64,000 nucleotides of DNA, taken from contig JAYKKR010000042.1 of the NCBI GenBank assembly GCA_036971615.1, positions 62,001 through 126,000 on the forward strand, given 5' to 3'. The notes beneath the pieces are model-generated. The model did no database searches. It worked only from the letters and a program-made list of their open reading frames with translations, and was not told the DNA's origin. Below are positions 59,199 to 64,000 of the stretch, in pieces. Origin of the DNA: Amyloporia xantha. Taxonomy: Eukaryota > Basidiomycota > Agaricomycetes > Polyporales > Adustoporiaceae. Both the position numbers and the translations under genes were made by a program. Numbering within the stretch: the first letter of the stretch is position 1; every line of letters begins with the position of its first letter.

Positions 59199-60544
59199 TG
59201 GGCAATAATTGCAAACAACTTCTAGTGACACACTTTGAGGTCAACTGTGAAAAGTTCCTCGTTGAGCTCCATGGAGTGGTTAGAATTGGCTGACGGAATA
59301 GAAAATGAATGATCATGCGAGAAGCGGAGAGATGTAAACAACCAATATATTTGTGAACAGCTAAATTCTTACTATAGCCGTATGCGAGATACTCATCGGA
59401 GTCGTTCGTTCTCCCGCGATCCCGTTCAACGACAGCGTCTTCATGGGTAGCATATCATTAATATCTGAACGAAAAAATCCTAATGGAAAGGACTCACGCA
59501 GGGTGAATGATAAATACACAAAATCCACGCGCATTCGACATTTGAGCGGAATGATGTCAATATGTTAACATGTGTGGTGAGGAGAACCCTGTATCCTCTC
59601 GGTGTCACTTCCGATGTAATTTGCCTTCATTCTGACTGAATAGCAGAGTGTGATACCGCAACTCCTAATCAACGTTTTAATGCGGGAAACAAATGGGTTT
59701 ATTTATGTCTAGATGCTAAATATCGCACCGGGCACTGAGTACATGACAAGCGATTGCATGAATCAGAAGGAAACAATAACTCATTGCTACGAGGCCGGTC
59801 ATTTTGTAGCCAAGTCCTCACCGCTGCCCTAGCTAGGCGAACACCCATTGAGGAATATATGACCTCCGCTTACACGCGGAGTCAAACTTCATTCAAACCG
59901 GACACCGTGCCACCGGTCTCCATACACTAAACACGGCCACTCGTTCGTGACCGCGCCGCTGATATCCCCAAAAGATACCCTCATCTGCGATTCCTGCTAT
60001 ACGAGAACGTTGAAGGCGATAGCGAGTCTTCTTTGTGCCAAGATGCTCAGCAGGTTCGCAAATGGACGCCGAGTTATCCGAAACTCGAATGGGATGGACG
60101 GTAGTTGTCTACATACATGTTGACTTAGCCCTGTTTCTTTGTCAGTTACTGAGTAAGCACGGCATGTGCAGTATTTGCTAGAGCGACATTGTCCCTCTCC
60201 AGATTAACGTGAGACAACCTCCGCGACTGAATCAGTGGCACACATGGATTGCACGGAATACGATGCCACAAAATGTGGTGCCAATGACGGTTGTTAAAGG
60301 TGTGTCGGATTTGGTCCAATTTGGAGTGAGTCTCGAGGTAACAAAAGATGAGTAACACAGGATTTACATACACCGAGTGTGCGGGACGCGCAACCAGAGT
60401 TCCGAGGCGCCATCGCGATCCCGTCTGACGGCTAATGGAGCGCACGAATTATCTTCAGGTTGAGCCAACCTGCAAAGCAACCAAGCCCATTTACGCCGTC
60501 TTTCAATGTTAATTTGTCTGATCATTACGAAGCTCCGCAAAGGT
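59199..60544. other. no supported gene
   Basis: Short frames only, including minus 60445-60146. No conserved motif or repeat was recognised. Confidence 0.35.
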
Positions 60545-61350
60545 TGAGCGGATGGCTTCGTCAGAGGAACAAGAAGTAGACTGCTGAAGGAGGTCCGCAA
60601 ACAGCTAGAAAGGGGAAACTGTTGCATTCGTTGGCGGACGTATGCGACTCCTCTCGGGGACCGGTGCTTGGCCCGGTGCTAGATCAATGATGCAGCAAAG
60701 AATTCGATACGACTACTGGGTCACGACTCAGACCGCGATGACTCACATTGACTCAATGTTCACTTATACATCCTCCGCAACATGTATTTGTGTCTGAACG
60801 TAGCATGGCACGGCTTAATGCATCACTTTGAGAACGCCATCACATCTGACACCAACTACTCCAATGACTGTCAACGAAAGCGAAAAGGCAAGGAGTAAAA
60901 TAGACTCGCCTTCGAGAACAGCAACATCCCAATCTCAATGCTAAAGGAAGCTGTTACAAAGCTCTCAGCAAGTCACATACGTACCTTGTTCGAGATGGGT
61001 AGCGTATAAACGCAAGGTTATGTAGACAGGGTTCCAATGCGATGTTGAGGCGTTACAAGTGCACAACGCACAAAAACGCCGGCTACAATGACCTAGGAAC
61101 ATCGCCACGCAGCACAGGGAGGAAGATGGCTGAACTCTTTCAAAGTTGAGCCATTGACCGTAGGCCAACGCTGTGTTCATTGTTCATTGTCACGAGGCTG
61201 CAGCGACATCAAAAGTCGCCGCCGCAAGCGTGAACAGACTAGCAGTGGAAGACTGGTATTCATTGTTACGTGGCTACAGCGACTTCAGGAAAATCGCCGC
61301 CGCACGCGCGAACAGACTATCAACGAAAGACTGACTCGATTGTCAAAGGT
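60545..61350. repeat. diverged duplicated segment, copy B (partner 34560-35380)
   Basis: Same orientation as copy A and more degraded: the hydrophobic minus-strand frame ends early at VLKVMH. It keeps GGCTACAGCGACTT, CGCCGCCGCA and GCGAACAGACTA units and the CACATACGTACCTTGTTCGAG string. Confidence 0.7.
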
Positions 61351-61634
61351 AGCAAGGTGCATGAGACTTTCAAGCCGGGTTCCACCGATGTGGGAGCCAC
61401 ATGAGACGTCACGTTCCGCTATACCACATGCTAGCCAGACATTCACTGAGACAACATTCCGTGGCGAATTCATATATCAACGCTGTGCGAAGGTTAATAG
61501 GGTGAAGAATAACTACAAGGAACAAATGTTAGGATGCGAGAGCAAGCTAAATGCGGGTGGCAATAGATGGGCTAACGACGAGTAACAGTGTGTGGAGATC
61601 GTAGATGAGTGGAACGAGATGAGTATGAACCCGA

Positions 61635-63998
61635 TCACAGCCTCTGTCGGATAGTCATTTGGTGAGACACAGCGACAAGTGGCCAGAGTCCTTCAGTAGA
61701 CCTGACATGCATGTCAGCAATTGGCACAATAAAAGTAACGTCACGCTCACTGGTCCTCCTTATCCCATTCCTTTTGTCTCAACACGAAGCGTTGGTCGCA
61801 CCCCCACTTCTCATTCTGGCCTCCAGTATGGCACATTAATAGGACACCATCGACAGTCCCCAAGGACACCACATCGAAGTCAAGATGTCTGGGTCCTGAT
61901 AAACAGAAGTTCCGATCATCTGGAAGGGAGAGCAAGTCAGCCATGATTTCCGATCTGCCTTGCTTCAATGAAGAATTATCGGGTCGGTCTATGGATCTGA
62001 GAGCACCGCACTCTGAGCACAGAATGGTTTGCTTAGAGAAGGTAGCGGTTCGGGAGTATGCGCTGGAAAGCGCTGAACGGTCTTTATCGTACGTCACGAT
62101 GTATCTGAGGACTATGAGCGCTCTCGTGGTTCATCGGAAGAAGGACCAGTTCAAGTGACGTACCTACGCAAGTATTGGAGAGCGGCAGCCTTTAGCTTCT
62201 CATCAAACTCTTTCTCAGCAGCCGATGGCACCGTAAAGTTCACTTCAATTACGATGGCATCAGGGGCTTCAAGGTACACTGCTTGAGAAGGGTCTGGTGA
62301 TGCTCTTTGGGCGTTGGCACTAGGCATAGTGCCAGTCTTAGACGCATCAGTCAGAATTTTACGCGGAAGATGCAATCCGTGCGATGCATGTTCGCGCAAG
62401 GGCTTGGACATTCCACGCCTGTGCTCCAGCTTGAGCTGTTCCGTCATGTCTGAAGCTGGAATGCGGTCCTGGGGCGCCGCTACGCAGTGCCTCAAGAATA
62501 GAGGCAAGCGGATCCACCATGTCGACGTTATGCGAACCAATAGCGGGAAGTAGTATCGCATTGGAAGGAGTTTTACTTGGTCCTGCGCGCGGTTGCCCAT
62601 TTTTCGGGCGATATGGCCTTCACTCTGACTGGGAGATCCAATTCGAGCAATAGAGTCAGTGGTATCCCTATTCATGGGATTCACAGCGGGAAATCTCTGC
62701 GGTAAATGCCCACCACTGCTTCCAGGCTGCATATTGCCAAATCTGCGAGGGAGCGGAAGGGCAGTCGTACGTGCGACATATCGACTAGCAGGTACAGGTG
62801 TAGGCATGGGATTCTTAAGGTTTGGACTGCGAGAGCCTACAGCGACGACGCTTGCAGAATTTTCAGAAACAGTCACAGTCACAAATTCTTCTGGCGTGGC
62901 GCAGAACACGGGCTGCAGTACACAAAGCCCTGCATGGCCATGGCGAACAGGAGACTGAACAACTGTCGTATGTGCAGCAGATTCAAGATTACCTCCGCCA
63001 ACGAGACGATCGCCACGTACAGGTGCTGGGGGTCTCGCGTTATCTCCCTGCATTCGTGAAGATGATCGCTGTCTGGAGATGCTTCGATTTATCTTATCTA
63101 TGTCGATGATTTCGGCGGTGAGTGTGGGTCTGTCCGCGCTAACGGGAGTATGTAGCGGGGCTGCGGGGAGTAATGTATCAGACATGACGGGTACGGGGCT
63201 CTGCCTATGTAAAAAAAGTAGAGTTGGACTGATTGAGAATCTGGAGAATGGGATCAAGACTACAGATAACTTACCAGTCAATGGCCATGCCATCGGCACT
63301 ATAGCGATAAACTATCAGAGAAATGCATCGTGGTCTTAGGAGGAGACTCACCGCGTGAAAACCCGTGTAGGTCTAATATCGGGATTGATGTCCTTCAGTT
63401 TCTTTAACTGCTCTTTTACCCATGCCTTACGGTTCGACGCATAGTGCGCGTCACCTCTTCGACAGCACTCAGGGAGCGGTGCATGACAAATGGAGCCCTG
63501 GGTGACGGCTTTTGGACCGAGAGACAGGTTCGGACTTGGACTACGTTCACATTTGACGGGTATGATTATGATACTCTGTGGCCGGTGTATTGAATCCGAG
63601 ATGAGATGAGAGGGGTCGGAACGAATAGCAGTCTCTACTGCCGAAGAGTTATCACCGGACTGCACCCGTGAATCGTCTGGTGCCGTCGATACATGATGGC
63701 TGGTGCGAGATTGACCATCGGAAGGCGTCATCTTGCGTTTCTTAAACGGCAGAGACATTCCACGAGAACAGTTGAACGTGCCATTCGTGCTTTCTGCAGG
63801 ACTCTGCATTTCAAGTCCGACGGTCACAGACGGTATGGAAGCTTTGGAATAAGAGACTTGGTCTAGGGTACCATCCGTTCGACGTGGTAGTGACCTTGGA
63901 ATCGACGAACGCAATCGCAGTGATGTATTTCGGTCCATAGCAGGGTCATTGTAGTGATCCCCATGGCCCGGAAACCTATCCATGGCTTTTCCCTCCAC
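61635..63998 (-). CDS. NTF2-like (NXF/Mex67-type) domain protein, near right edge
   Basis: Read on the minus strand from 63998 (MEGKAMDRFPGHG), though the gene may begin beyond the window. A Ser/Pro-rich N-terminus is followed by NRKAWVKEQLKKLKDINPDI and RPTRVFTR, a short exon with YRYSADGMAIDW, then PVMSDTLLPAAP and a long disordered middle. The C-terminal part resembles the NTF2-like domain of Mex67/NXF mRNA exporters: LQYLRRYIVTYDKDRSALSS, AYSRTATFS, WGCDQRFVLR, and after an intron WPLVAVSHQMTIRQ to a stop at 61635-61637. Introns are GT-AG and keep frame. Known family members bind partners such as Mtr2/p15 through this fold, but other NTF2-like proteins have different roles, so mRNA export is not proven. 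The N-terminal RNA-binding and LRR domains of true Mex67 were not seen. Confidence 0.55.
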
Positions 63999-64000
63999 GC

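Overview
The window looks like a piece of a transposon-rich Agaricomycete (mushroom-forming basidiomycete) genome. Genes are cut by many short introns (about 45-70 nt). The mobile elements are typical of that group: Plavaka and KDZ transposases, a hAT-like gene, a Helitron relic and gypsy gag-pro remnants. The host genes are ordinary eukaryotic ones: SMC6, the 3' part of the TFIIIC subunit Sfc4/Tfc4, a methyltransferase and an NTF2-like protein. Nothing bacterial or CRISPR-like was seen.

Layout. 1-5.6 kb: hAT-like gene (minus), decayed Helitron (plus), LTR-like repeat. 5.95-25.2 kb: a block bounded by two inverted ~424-bp repeats. It holds an 11.2-kb near-perfect palindrome (6378-17585, 5.6-kb arms, 39-bp spacer) built from an LTR-like repeat, a gypsy LTR and gag-pro remnant, an 86-bp tandem repeat and hairpin-rich DNA. 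Beside it lie a Plavaka transposase, a small 208-aa gene and a divergent DUF6532 gene. 25.3-26.4 kb: two inverted copies of a ~560-bp TIR element. 27.3-34.7 kb: an uncharacterised gene and SMC6 (both minus). 35.6-39.0 kb: an AT-rich KDZ transposase. 40.3-44.5 kb: a head-to-head pair of related uncharacterised genes. 45.5-51.7 kb: uncharacterised multi-exon genes. 53.9-55.2 kb: 5'-truncated TFIIIC gene. 55.8-56.7 kb: methyltransferase. 57.9-59.2 kb: inverted paralogue of the 27.3-28.7 kb gene. 61.6-64 kb: NTF2-like gene running toward or off the right edge.

Several blocks on the left recur, diverged, on the right (27.3/57.9, 34.6/60.5 and 45.0/57.7 kb), so the region has a history of duplication. 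Single-base frame breaks, often in homopolymers, run through otherwise highly conserved genes such as SMC6. They may be real decay or uncorrected long-read indels. Gene models here are manual splices from conserved motifs and GT/AG signals; starts are often uncertain.
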